Source: Lepidonotus clava (Eukaryota; Annelida; Polychaeta; Phyllodocida; Polynoidae). Taken from it: a DNA stretch of 64,000 nucleotides. This document shows, piece by piece, positions 55,701 to 64,000 of this stretch. The notes under the pieces were generated by a model, which did no database searches, was not told the origin of the DNA, and was given only the letters and a program-made list of their open reading frames with translations. How positions within the stretch are numbered: position 1 is the first letter of the stretch; every line of letters starts with the position of its first letter. A program made the translations under genes and the position numbers. The stretch spans positions 33,539,659 to 33,603,658 of the forward strand of contig OW387140.1 in assembly GCA_936440205.1 (NCBI GenBank). Direction: 5' to 3'.

Positions 55701-58700
55701 CCAGGAATAGGGGCTCTTAGGGTACGTTACAACTTGAAGGGTCAGAGGGAAAATATATAGCTATTCAGAGGCTACTTTCCCAGAGAAAGGTCTTCCCCTC
55801 TACATAACACTGGAATGGTTATACATGTACTTACATTAAATGTAATACATTGCCTACTGTATATTTACAGCCAATGTCGCTGGCAACAAAATGACTAGCC
55901 AATGAAAAAAAGTTTAGATTTACATAATTTTATGTGCTATACAATTTCAATGTCTGATACTATCTATTTTACATCAAAATGCATACAGAGTTTTCAACAG
56001 ACCTCTACAGCCAGCTTTGCCGACCAGCTATAATTCTGATCAATTGGTGGTGCATAGAATAGAAGGCTTGAAAATAAGTATTGACCTTTCCAGAATTCTT
56101 TAAATGAACAAATTAATCAAAAACCGGTCATCATATCGTTTGTCTTAACAGAAATTTACCCGTAAAGTTAGTAAAACACGAATTAGAACCTGTTGGCTTA
56201 TCAAACTAAAGCCTTTAGAGTACATACGGCTCTCAAATCACTGATAACAATCACGTTATCTGTTAAATAGAATGACAGACAACTGCAGCAGCATCAACCT
56301 GATATAGTCCACATTGCAACATAGTCTGAAGTATAGTATTACCAAAAATCAAGAGAAAACATTTGACAGCCACAAAACCAGGCAGACAGTGGCTGACAAA
56401 TGCAGGTCTGGTTACACATGGACTAGACACCCAGCGGACAAGTCGGAAATTGACTGCAAAGTCGACGACGTCGGCACCCCCATCTCCCATTTCTTTCCCT
56501 CTCTTCATATCCCCCATGCAGTTCGCTACTGACAAGATCTGTCTGGGTAACCTACCGCTATGGAGACATTGACGTAAATACCTAAGTTCAACGTTTAACC
56601 ATCTCACGTTATACGTTATCAAATATTGAGGGCTTTAGGCACTATCTTTGCTCTTCTGTTCTTTGACATTCGGAGGGAAACTTGGGAAACTTGGTTCAAT
56701 CACTTATCATTATATTGTACTAGAAGAATGAAATGAATGATATGTTGAATAAGGATTACTTATACACGTTGATAAATATAAACGTTCGTGTATGTATATA
56801 TACTATCATCACATTTGTTTGTTTGTTTTTGTTTTTGTTTTTGTTTTTGTTTTTGTTTTTGTTTTGTGTGGCTGCGTTGCGTTTTCAAGCTAAGCCGATG
56901 TATCACAAATGTACCTAAAACAAATCAAAACTGGCCTTTGACCAACTTAATTTTTTTAGATGAAATAAAAGTACTATATATCAAAAATTATATATAATAC
57001 GAGGCTATGGACGTGTCCGATCTTTCTAGATGCTACCGCTTATTTGAGCTGGGATCCGGCGATCCTGCCCAAGTGCCTAGATACCCTCTCCAAGGAAGTG
57101 ATGTCACAAAGGGAGGACCCTGGCTATGTTGCTAAGGGTCCATCCAGGGGCCCTAACCAATTCTCCTTGGGGGGAGACTGGGAGAGCTGAATGTGTGGGT
57201 TCAGTCAGAGACTGAAAAAGCAGTTTCGACAAGTGTCTCATCAGGCATCATGTAGATTTAAAATACGGTACCTAAAAATGTTTTTAGGAGTTTTGCCTCA
57301 AAAGAGGCCCCACACCCTGGTTAGGGTGGGATTGGGTGGAGTGGGATGGCACTGAGACTAGATATGGGATTTATCTAGCATCCAAAGGCTCTGGATTCTG
57401 ACAAAAAGTAAAAAAATTTTGACGTGGCTAGGTCATTATCCAGGGCCCCCAACAAAGTTGTGTGTCATGATTTATAAAGGGTCCATGACATTAAGGCCTG
57501 TTGGGGCATTTGTGTGGAGCCTCTGAATCCAATTGAATTCAATGAGGTCTCTGAGGTGCTTAGCTTTACCTCCATCTGGGTAGGCATGGATGAAGTCTAA
57601 GATGTGTATCTCTACATCCTCAAGGCCCTTGTGGCCAGGAAGGTTGAAGTGTCTGCCTATCTCGCTATTGGCTTTGTTGTGCCCAATGTTATAGAAATGG
57701 GCTTGGAATCTGTCCATCAGACGATTCTTTGTTTGGCCGACATACTGTATACCACAAGTTTTGCAGGTGAGACAATAGATCAGGTTAGAGCTCTTGCAAG
57801 TGACATTGTGTCTTGCTATGTAGCTCCGCTTTGAGGCCGTGCAGGTGATCCTGCCCGTTTTATTGAGTCTAGGGCAGTACCTGCATTTCTTGGTAGAGCA
57901 AGGATTGCAAGGGTAGAGGCTGGGAGGGGCTTTCTTTTCTTTGAGTTTTGCACGAACCAGGATGTCCCTGAGATTTTTGTTTTTTTGGGGGTTTTTTGAT
58001 TTTTTTTTTTTTTTTTTTTTAAATATATATATATATCAAAAATTATGTTGCTCTGGGCCACTCAACAGGTTTCAAACAAATTCAAAAACAATTTTTTTAG
58101 GCTGCCAGTCTACCGGAATGATAAAAATTATTAGCTATTTAGGCTGATTATGAGATCAATTTCTTGAAAATTGTCGGCCATTGCAGTTTTATTTTGAAGA
58201 ATGTGTTTTAATGAACGGCTCAGGCAGATACTCTAGGTAACGAACGGGGTCGCTACTCACCAGACTGCTCTGAGCTACTTGCAAGATTTCTCCGAGCTAC
58301 TCCTGAGATCATTCTGACCTATTCACGAGGTTTAACTGAGCTACTTATTGGGATGCTCGGAACTGCTCATGGGATCTTTATGAACTGCTCATGGAGTTGC
58401 TCTAAGCTACTCGTGATTTTGCTCTAAGCTACTCGTGATTTTGCTCTAAGCTACTCGTGAGGATGCCCTGAGCTATTCATAAGGTTGTTTTGAGCTACTC
58501 ACCAGGTTGTTGATGAGCGTCTCCTTGTTGAGGTAGTGGCGGGCCGTGTCCAGCAGGATCCCGCGGTGAGGGAAGCGCGGGAAGTCGTTGATCAGGGTCC
58601 GGTTAATCAGGTACTGGAAAGTAAACCACGGTGAATCAGAATAAAAAATGGCACTCAAAAGAAAGGAGGAAATCATGTAACATCACACTGATGTATAGTG

Positions 58701-61467
58701 ATGAAGTAGCTGCCAATAAGTTTCTCATTTCCTATTAGAAAACTCTATTTGAAATTAGATGGTTCCGTTTTCAAATTCGAAAATAGAATGTGGTTTAACC
58801 TTTTTAAGTTCTCCCCCTGATTTAAATGAAACTGTTTTGAAAAACCAGTATTTGTGATAGTCCAAGTTAAGATTACTAGTAATTGTGCATTAATTCAGAT
58901 TTCCAAAGCCATGAACAAAGGCTTAACCGAGTTCAATTGTTCCGTGTTATTCCCTTTTCAAATGGTAGTGAATGGCAAGTTACCCTTCAGATACTTAGGC
59001 AGATGTGCATTATTTTCGCATTTTCAAGAGAAATACAATACATTATTTTTTTACAATACAATGAATTAAGTAATTTTTTTTAAAAGTATGGATTTTATTT
59101 TGTTCATATATTCTAAACACATCCAGCGCTTTCGTCTGATAACGTTTACATGTAATACATCCATCGCACATTACATACGATGATCACTTGTCCATTATTT
59201 CTAGGAAATTCAAGTATAATACATCATTACAAGACCCAATTTCCAGCATCATCAGAGTAGCAATAGTCAGACGAGTTCACAACTAAATGTGCCATTGTTC
59301 CACACAAGGAGTTAAACTGTTTTAAACGTGCTTACAAAAAACTCCCTGAATTAGCCGTGGAAGCAGGAAGGCGTGAAGGCGACAAAGTTTTAATTAGAGT
59401 ACTCATTGCCGGTCGAGCGTGTTCGTGGAAAAAACACTTGGAAACGGCCCGAACAAAAACCAACACGTCCCCAAAGAGTCCTCTGTCACAATGCCAGGCA
59501 AGTGGCATTATAGAGAGGACCCACTCTGCCACTTCGCCTCCCTCAGTACAAGAGAAGAGATGCCATCCCCTACTGATGAAAAGGAGGAAACGCCTTTCAT
59601 GCGTTTTCCCAAAAGTAACAGAAATATAACCATAGTAAATAGATTCCCGGCATTAAATTTGTAATTGAAAAAGCATAAAACTAACACAAAAATACTCTGA
59701 GACAGATATAAAAGTAGATCTACTTGACGAAAAATTGGTGGCCAATCTAAATCACCAAAAAGTAGGAAATCCTACAAATGTAAGAAAAATGGCATCTCTG
59801 GAGAGTAGTCTCTACACTGTAGCTGCCAGTGGGTCGTTCGTCCCCTGCGTCCCGGATAGGACCAGCAAAAATTACCGGATTATTTTGGAGCTGCAGGGCG
59901 TAGTAATCTTAAACGGCAGGTTTATAGTTAGAGACGTACATAGCAGAGTCAGTTCTCATGAACTTTATTTTCTGGCACGGAGGGTGATCTCGTTGCAGAG
60001 CGAGAGAAGCCTCTCCCTTGGGCAGTCGTAGGTCCCTGTTATCTCGGCTATGGCTTTAAGTGGCTCTGCCTACAGTTTCTAGCTCACATCAACTCTGGTT
60101 TAGGAGGTGATCCTAGTTCAACCCAGAGGGGGAGTTGCTTCCCAAAAGGATAATATACTGCCGCTTCAGAGCGACTTTAGTTGCCTTGGTAAAATGAGTG
60201 GTGTTACTTTTTTCCTCTATAATGTTCGCCTGTGGGGTGTGCCTAGAAATTTGGCAGTGTCAAGCCTTTATTTACTTCCAAAGCAAAACCTAACTTGACA
60301 GGAAAGGTAGATCATTGTGAATTCCTATTAAACCTTTTTTTCGCAAGGAGGGAGAGGTGGTAAATTAGAGACAATTTGAATTCCAGGCGATGATTTCCTA
60401 ATCTCCAGTTTTCAATCTATGTTTTAGCATAGACTTGGACATTCTCTGGTGTTAACATATGCCTCTCAAAAGTTCTGTTTAACATCTGTAGGTGGGTCAG
60501 GACTGTTATTATGCAAAGAGGAATGCCCTCAGACGATTACCTATTGTGTGGCTTTTTTCTTCGGACATGACTGCCTGAATTCTGGTTGTATTTTTTCAAT
60601 GAGACTTTTTGGAGGATCACAGACACTGGGAGTTATTTTCATCTGGTAATCACAACTTGAAATGTTTTTAACGTTTCTCCTTTCACAGTTTTTGATGTTT
60701 TTGGTGTCTTTTGTTTCGTGTGTTTTTGTGAGTTCAGGCTAATCACAAAGTAGGTAATGGACTTAAAGGAGATAAGAGTGGTAAATTTAACAGGCACGAG
60801 CCATAGATCTGGGACACACAAAAAACGTTCAAAAGCCTGAACATTTTTGATAATAGTATTCTGTTGGTTTACGACAATTCATGTTCAATCAAACTGATAA
60901 CATCATTTTGTTTGTTTGTTGGGGTAGTTTAACGTCCGGTCAACCACACAAGGTTCTTTCCAGACTGCAAAATGTGATGCTTTTCAATCATATCTATGAT
61001 ATGGTATAGAAGAAACCTGCACCAGGTGCGATAGCCTGCTCTTTTCGAAGGGTGGCAAGGGGTATTTTATGTGCACTGTCCCATGGAAAGGACACCACAC
61101 ATCCAGCCAAGGGGCCTTCCATTAAGTATGTACGCATCAAGGGGGGGGGGGGGGGGGGTCTGAAATTAATGAAAATTTGCGTACGTCCCTGTACAAATCA
61201 CATGCGTATTTAAGTCAAAGGGGGGTGGGGGGTCTAAAATGTGTTAAATTTGGAGTACGTACTAAAAGGAAGGCCCCCCAAGCTAGACTCACACTAGTAA
61301 TACATCGCAGATAATGAAACCCTGGACAGGTCTATAGTTTTAGCAGTGCCTTACCCGGCCCTCGTCGTCCTGGTAGATGAGCTGACTGAAGGTCTCCAGG
61401 GCCCGCACGGCGCCCCACACCTCCCGGGCGATGATGGAGGCCCCCGACCGCTTCACCTCCAGGTCGT
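46483..61467 (-). CDS. Beta-hexosaminidase, beta-subunit-like, with C-terminal membrane extension (partial gene)
   Basis: Twelve coding exons, all phases consistent, give 542 residues; the N-terminal part lies beyond the window. GH20 enzymes remove terminal GlcNAc/GalNAc from glycans and glycolipids, normally in lysosomes. Seen in order: [18 protein letters not shown] (substrate arginine), [10 protein letters not shown], the catalytic pair in [24 protein letters not shown] and GGEAALW. YLD-x-I has Asp where the vertebrate beta subunit has Asp and alpha has Asn-Arg, so neutral substrates are expected. Disulphide cysteines (LLTPC/FDCW and QRCRM/GPGHC) are kept. Past the usual C-terminal cysteine there are about 130 extra residues with two hydrophobic helices. 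Introns carry many MITEs and minisatellites. Confidence 0.9.
47257..47404 (-). CDS. Hexosaminidase exon: C-terminal disulphide and linker
   Basis: Begins [14 protein letters not shown], matching the C-terminal cysteine region of HEXA/HEXB, then adds about 35 residues ([34 protein letters not shown]) not found in the lysosomal enzymes. If the donor GTAAGA is not used, translation stops after five more residues (VRFFT). Confidence 0.85.
47988..48092 (-). CDS. Hexosaminidase exon: [11 protein letters not shown] region
   Basis: Reads [16 protein letters not shown] and [11 protein letters not shown], as in the end of the GH20 barrel. Acceptor CCTCGCAG, donor AG|GTAGGT. Confidence 0.93.
48607..48712 (-). 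CDS. Hexosaminidase exon: [10 protein letters not shown] region
   Basis: Reads [19 protein letters not shown], then [14 protein letters not shown]. The GGEA-x-LW block helps shape the active site. NSS is a possible glycosylation sequon. Confidence 0.93.
49249..49408 (-). CDS. Hexosaminidase exon: VQVW and WYLDYINYG region
   Basis: Reads [15 protein letters not shown] and [19 protein letters not shown]. The Asp in YLD corresponds to the beta-subunit Asp that selects neutral sugars, and Trp and Tyr of the pocket are present. Donor CTAG|GTAAG. Confidence 0.95.
49441..49720 (+). repeat. 28 bp minisatellite in a hexosaminidase intron
   Basis: About nine nearly identical units of TTGTCTGTATTAGGTACGG-AAAGACCAT, followed by diverged partial units to about 49740. 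It begins about 32 bases from the acceptor of the exon ending at 49408. High identity suggests recent expansion. Confidence 0.93.
50175..50265 (-). CDS. Hexosaminidase exon: [11 protein letters not shown] region
   Basis: Reads [20 protein letters not shown], then [10 protein letters not shown]. The Trp of WQEV lines the substrate pocket. Acceptor CCCTCCAG, donor GTAAG. Confidence 0.93.
50766..50849 (-). CDS. Hexosaminidase exon: 84 bp
   Basis: Reads [15 protein letters not shown] and VLGLYERK, matching the segment after the catalytic GGDEV block. Completes the Trp codon shared with the preceding exon. Confidence 0.9.
52163..52369. mobile_element. hAT-like MITE, CAGGGATGTAAGT family (copy 1)
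   Basis: Begins CAGGCATGCAAGTCA and ends AACTTACATCCCTG. Flanks ATCTTAGG and AACTTAGG could be an 8 bp target duplication. It lies in a hexosaminidase intron, about 70 bases past the donor of the catalytic exon. Confidence 0.7.
52440..52647 (-). CDS. Hexosaminidase catalytic exon
   Basis: Reads [19 protein letters not shown], then [17 protein letters not shown]. The Asp-Glu pair in GGDEV is the GH20 catalytic dyad (polarising Asp and acid Glu). Both cysteines of the loop disulphide are present. Confidence 0.97.
53665..53773 (-). CDS. Hexosaminidase exon: [13 protein letters not shown] region
   Basis: Reads [15 protein letters not shown] and [16 protein letters not shown], a classic GH20 segment. 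Acceptor TTAATTTAG, donor GTAAG. Confidence 0.95.
53848..54022. mobile_element. hAT-like MITE, CAGGGATGTAAGT family (copy 2)
   Basis: Begins CAGGGATGTAAGTCAGGG and ends AACTTACATCCCAG. The same ten bases TATATTTTTT flank both sides. It is non-coding and in a hexosaminidase intron. Confidence 0.8.
54372..54473 (-). CDS. Hexosaminidase exon: [14 protein letters not shown] region
   Basis: Reads [20 protein letters not shown], then [17 protein letters not shown]-x-x-DD is conserved in GH20. NLT is a possible sequon. Confidence 0.95.
54529..56700. other. Hexosaminidase intron, no further gene seen
   Basis: Holds a small hairpin (GAGGCGTCAGG facing CCTGACGCC) near 54532-54580, a T-rich low-complexity tract at about 55245-55450, and otherwise nothing recognisable on either strand. 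Confidence 0.4.
56817..56865 (+). repeat. (GTTTTT)n microsatellite
   Basis: About eight units of GTTTTT with a preceding GTTT run. Confidence 0.9.
57473..57985 (-). mobile_element. Penelope-like element, GIY-YIG endonuclease part
   Basis: An open minus-strand frame of about 170 codons reads [10 protein letters not shown], then a cysteine cluster ([12 protein letters not shown]), [36 protein letters not shown] and the terminal [10 protein letters not shown] before a stop. The Cys-rich stretch followed by GIQYVGQT is the C-terminal linker and GIY-YIG nuclease of Penelope-like elements. Only this C-terminal part is present. It sits in a hexosaminidase intron; the flanking sequence down to about 57000 may be its 3' region. 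Confidence 0.85.
57985..58037. repeat. Poly-T and TA tract
   Basis: A T run of about 25 bases and a short TATATA tract at the upstream border of the Penelope-like fragment. Confidence 0.8.
58243..58502 (-). repeat. Minisatellite of splice-donor-like units in a hexosaminidase intron
   Basis: On the minus strand about ten units of 20-27 bases with consensus GTGAGTAGCTCAGAGCAATC begin at the exon's own 5' splice site (CTG|GTGAGTAGCTCA). The far end again reads GGTGAGTAGC. Middle units keep AGTAGCT but most have lost the GT of the donor. Confidence 0.8.
58503..58613 (-). CDS. Hexosaminidase exon: [17 protein letters not shown] region
   Basis: Reads [18 protein letters not shown] and [16 protein letters not shown]. 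The Arg of PHRG binds substrate in GH20. The donor is the first unit of the adjoining minisatellite. Confidence 0.96.
59300..60650. other. Hexosaminidase intron with GC-richer unexplained stretch
   Basis: From about 59780 to 60100 base composition is closer to that of the exons and the plus strand has an open frame of 98 codons, but neither strand shows a known domain or consistent splice sites. It could be an old element or a foreign exon; I assign no function. Confidence 0.3.
60905..61105 (+). mobile_element. Dispersed repeat, GTTTAACGTCC type
   Basis: TTTGTTGGGGTAGTTTAACG near the start and ATGTGCACTGTCCCATGGAA near the end recall a widespread invertebrate short dispersed repeat. Ends are uncertain. 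It lies next to a MITE in the hexosaminidase intron. Confidence 0.4.
61111..61279. mobile_element. MITE, GGGGCCTTCCATTAAGTATG family (copy 2)
   Basis: Same ends and internal order as 14571-14738, including G runs after TACGCATCA and the AAGTCAAAGGGGGG block. It ends about 75 bases before the hexosaminidase exon 61355-61467. Confidence 0.85.
61355..61467 (-). CDS. Hexosaminidase exon: most upstream one in the window
   Basis: Starts in phase 1, reading [18 protein letters not shown], then [16 protein letters not shown]. It corresponds to roughly residues 120-157 of vertebrate HEXA, so the signal peptide and most of the N-terminal domain are coded beyond 64000. Strong GC-rich codon use. Confidence 0.92.
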
Positions 61468-61553
61468 CTGAAACACAGGAGGAGACGCCGTCAATACACT
61501 AGTTATACTCAGGCTACACTAGATGACAGTGGAGTATAGTTGTAACGAAAGCA

Positions 61554-61642
61554 CAGGGATGTAAGTCAGGGCTAATGAAAAAAATCTGAAATCCCAAAAA
61601 AGAAACCCTGAAAATTACCCTAAAAAAATCGGCCGACTTTAA
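61554..61642. mobile_element. hAT-like MITE, CAGGGATGTAAGT family (copy 3, interrupted)
   Basis: CAGGGATGTAAGTCAGGGC and the following AATGAAAAAAATCTGAAA match copy 2. It is cut by the TTAA element starting at 61643; its other end is not clear beyond 61996. Confidence 0.7.
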
Positions 61643-61996
61643 AGGGAGCCAAAAGCAATGGTGTGTCAAAACATGAAAAAAAAATGCAAAATCAAATAAC
61701 TATAAAAATATATTCCAAGAGTCTAACTTTCGCCTTTGGTACAGTATAAATCATGATAACTAACTATAACATATTTGGATTCCATAATACTCAAGTCATT
61801 TATGCCTCTGTAAACAAACCAATTTTGATGGGTCGCAAAAATTGACCTGGGGCAAGTTTTTTTTTTATTTTAATGTGGTTTAAGTCTTTATTCACAGTCT
61901 ATATATTACCACAGGCCTAGGTAATGCCCACAGAATTATATTCCAATAGTTTATAGAATATGCAAAATTTTGACCAAACATTGCTTTTGGCTCCCT
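61643..61996. mobile_element. TTAA-flanked MITE (copy 2)
   Basis: A 354 bp element with ends AGGGAGCCAAAAGCAATG and CATTGCTTTTGGCTCCCT, TTAA on both sides. Second copy of the 9019-9363 family, inserted in a hAT-like MITE. Confidence 0.88.
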
Positions 61997-64000
61997 TTAA
62001 AGCCGATTAAGACCAACAACCAGTGTACAATATTGAAATGAACATGGTTAATATGACAGTGCTAAAATTGGCAGATTTTTCTGGAAGAATGGGCCGATTT
62101 TAGCGCCGATTAATCAGCTGATTTGGTCAAAATCATCTAGTGGGTATGGGGCTTGAGGTACCGTACGTTATAAGACATAGCTGTTGTAGGTTCTTTGTTC
62201 AGTTCTAGGTTGACCTAAGCGGTTAGCCGTTTGTCCATTGGGTTAAATCGCCGTATTGGTAGAATTGGTAGGAGATTCTGCCAATAATAGGCCGGTTTGT
62301 GCGGCGATTCAGATCAAGCATTGAGATTTCAATACTTTATAATTTCGGGCGATCAGGCAAACAAACTCAAAAGTGGTAAAGTCAAAGTCTCAAGACCCAG
62401 GTCTACTATAAACTGACCCCATCCCAACCCAACAGTTGGGTCTCAGAGTGAAGCCGACCCTTTCAGCAACCATCTATGACCAACCATTTTCAGATGATTA
62501 TTCCGAAGATGTATTGGGTCATACACCAGAGATCGGACACTTTGACTTGATTAGACGGAAGCATGGGGGACCCTTGCTTTTCAGAAACCATCCCCCACCA
62601 ACCATTTTCAAGATTATTCAAAATATGTAACAGGTCATGCATCAAAGATCGGACACTTTTGCTTGAAACATTGACGGGAAAACATAACGAGTAGGGCGTG
62701 TAAAGTATAATACAAGTTCTGTAAGATTCACTTTATAGTTATGATTATAATAAGGAGATTTACCAATATTTGATTTAATTCTTTTAATTTAAAAAAAATT
62801 AAAAACAAGATTTAATGTAAAAGAAAAAGTATAATTCCATTTGGTAGACCAACACTTGGCAGAGCCCTCTCAACTCTTGTTTAGTAGACAATGCATGGTA
62901 CTTCAAAGGGAACTGTTTATTAGATTTTATCTGGAGAGAATGATGCTAGCAGAGCCTCTACTTTATATCAATAGTTTAAAAACATATGACCAAACAGTGC
63001 AAAGAGCCCGCAGGGCATGTAACATAAAAGCCGCCATGGAACTTCCAATACATTTAACGATGGGCGTCCACAATATGCGTCCTATGGTGACATAAAAGTT
63101 GAGTAACGTTCAGTCTAATGGCCTGGCGAGTCGAACAACCCGCCATAAAAAAAACACTAATGTTTCCCGTGAGAACTCATAATATTCTACCAAAAAACAG
63201 AAAGATATAAAAAAAACTCTCCTGGCTATGCCACCCACTTATTCCTCCAGTAAAAGCCACATACTTAACCACAATCAGAGCGACGCAACATTGGAGGGGC
63301 TTCACGCATATCAAACATATGTCAATGTCAGGACAATGCCCCTGGACAAAGAATAGGCTGGGTGCCAATGGAAACTTAATTTTACAGGTTGGGAGGCAGA
63401 AAAAGTCCAGCTAACACCTAAGTGAATGTGTCAGTATGTAGGTAGGCTCGGCCCCCGGCCAGCTGGCCTTGTTAACGGGTGTAACCGCATTTTTGTAACT
63501 TCCCAATCCCATCCCGGCTCAAGTAAAAAGTACTATATGTACGTGCACTAAAAACATACTACAAGTGTCTGTAAAGGGGGAAACAGGTCTGATTCAATGT
63601 AAAATAATCATGAAAGGGATGGTGCTCAGGTTGTTAATGAAAACAAACAAGTCCAAACGTCTAGCCATACTGATCAATTCGGCGGCATGTTTTAATGTTT
63701 TAATGACTTAATGTAATATATAGTAAAAATGTTTTATATGGTATCAAAGCTTCCAGCTTTGTTACCGATGAGGCGGCGGATCTAGGCCTAATAATATTAA
63801 TGTCTAATTTATTGTGGTAGGTCTGAACTGACACTATAGTGTCAATTTCAGAAATAATTTAATCTTTGAATAATTCACTGACAGCACCGGAGAACTTATT
63901 GACAGTGTGACGCCTATGTTTTAACATTGAATGGGAATGATTCAGACACTGACAGTGACTTAGGCCTAGACATATTAGAACTCAGATTTAATATTTTGAT
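61997..64000. other. Hexosaminidase 5' intron region, no exon seen
   Basis: I find no hexosaminidase exon here on the minus strand and no other gene on either strand. Near 62440-62640 there is a loose direct repeat around AACCATCTATGACCAACCA and ATCGGACACTTTGACTTGA. Confidence 0.45.

Noticed and set aside
59735-60031. 98-codon plus-strand frame in a GC-richer intron segment
   Set aside because: No domain or splice-site support; noted only as an unexplained stretch.

Overview
The window is a stretch of animal (metazoan) nuclear DNA, AT-rich, with large introns, canonical GT-AG splice sites, microsatellites and a dense load of small transposons. The gene families (an arylamine N-acetyltransferase, a CAP/EGF/ShKT/mucin membrane protein, a lysosomal-type beta-hexosaminidase) together with CR1/L2-like LINEs, a Penelope-like element and many TIR elements suggest an aquatic invertebrate, either a deuterostome (lancelet, hemichordate, echinoderm) or a lophotrochozoan. 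I cannot fix the phylum from sequence alone. Layout: 0-4.8 kb is repeat-rich (LINE remnant, foldback element, a 0.75 kb TIR element packed with AACCGAT-type motifs). A single-coding-exon arylamine N-acetyltransferase lies at 4806-5684 (minus). A 944 bp solo LTR fossil sits at 6050-6993. From 7 to 12.6 kb there are no genes, but there is a TIR-bounded element carrying eight identical 18-mers. A single-coding-exon type II membrane glycosyltransferase-like gene lies at 12622-13635 (minus). From 13.6 to 22.4 kb there are only repeats, including a 1.6 kb giant inverted repeat with polypyrimidine/polypurine arms. A CAP-domain membrane protein gene occupies 22398-36099 (minus) with 11 recognisable coding exons: signal peptide, CAP, Cys-rich hinge, EGF-like, ShKT, Thr-rich mucin stalk, SEA-like, one transmembrane helix and a short tail. 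One of its CAP exons, with its 5' splice site, has been tandemly copied into seven 93 bp units. From 36.1 to 46.4 kb there is a LINE interrupted by an LTR-like insertion, several MITEs, a double perfect palindrome and two minisatellites. The rest, 46483 to beyond the window end, is the minus-strand 3' part of a beta-hexosaminidase gene (12 coding exons seen), most like the beta subunit in its substrate pocket, with an unusual C-terminal extension that encodes two hydrophobic helices. All four host genes are on the minus strand. I see no operon-like or pathway link between them. The two multi-exon genes have GC-rich exons in AT-rich introns, while the two genes with a single coding exon have ordinary AT-rich codon use. 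The most unusual observations are the 18-mer array in a TIR element, the 93 bp exon-plus-donor array whose alternative reading frame stays open through compensating indels, the membrane-anchored hexosaminidase, and minisatellites whose units resemble splice sites.
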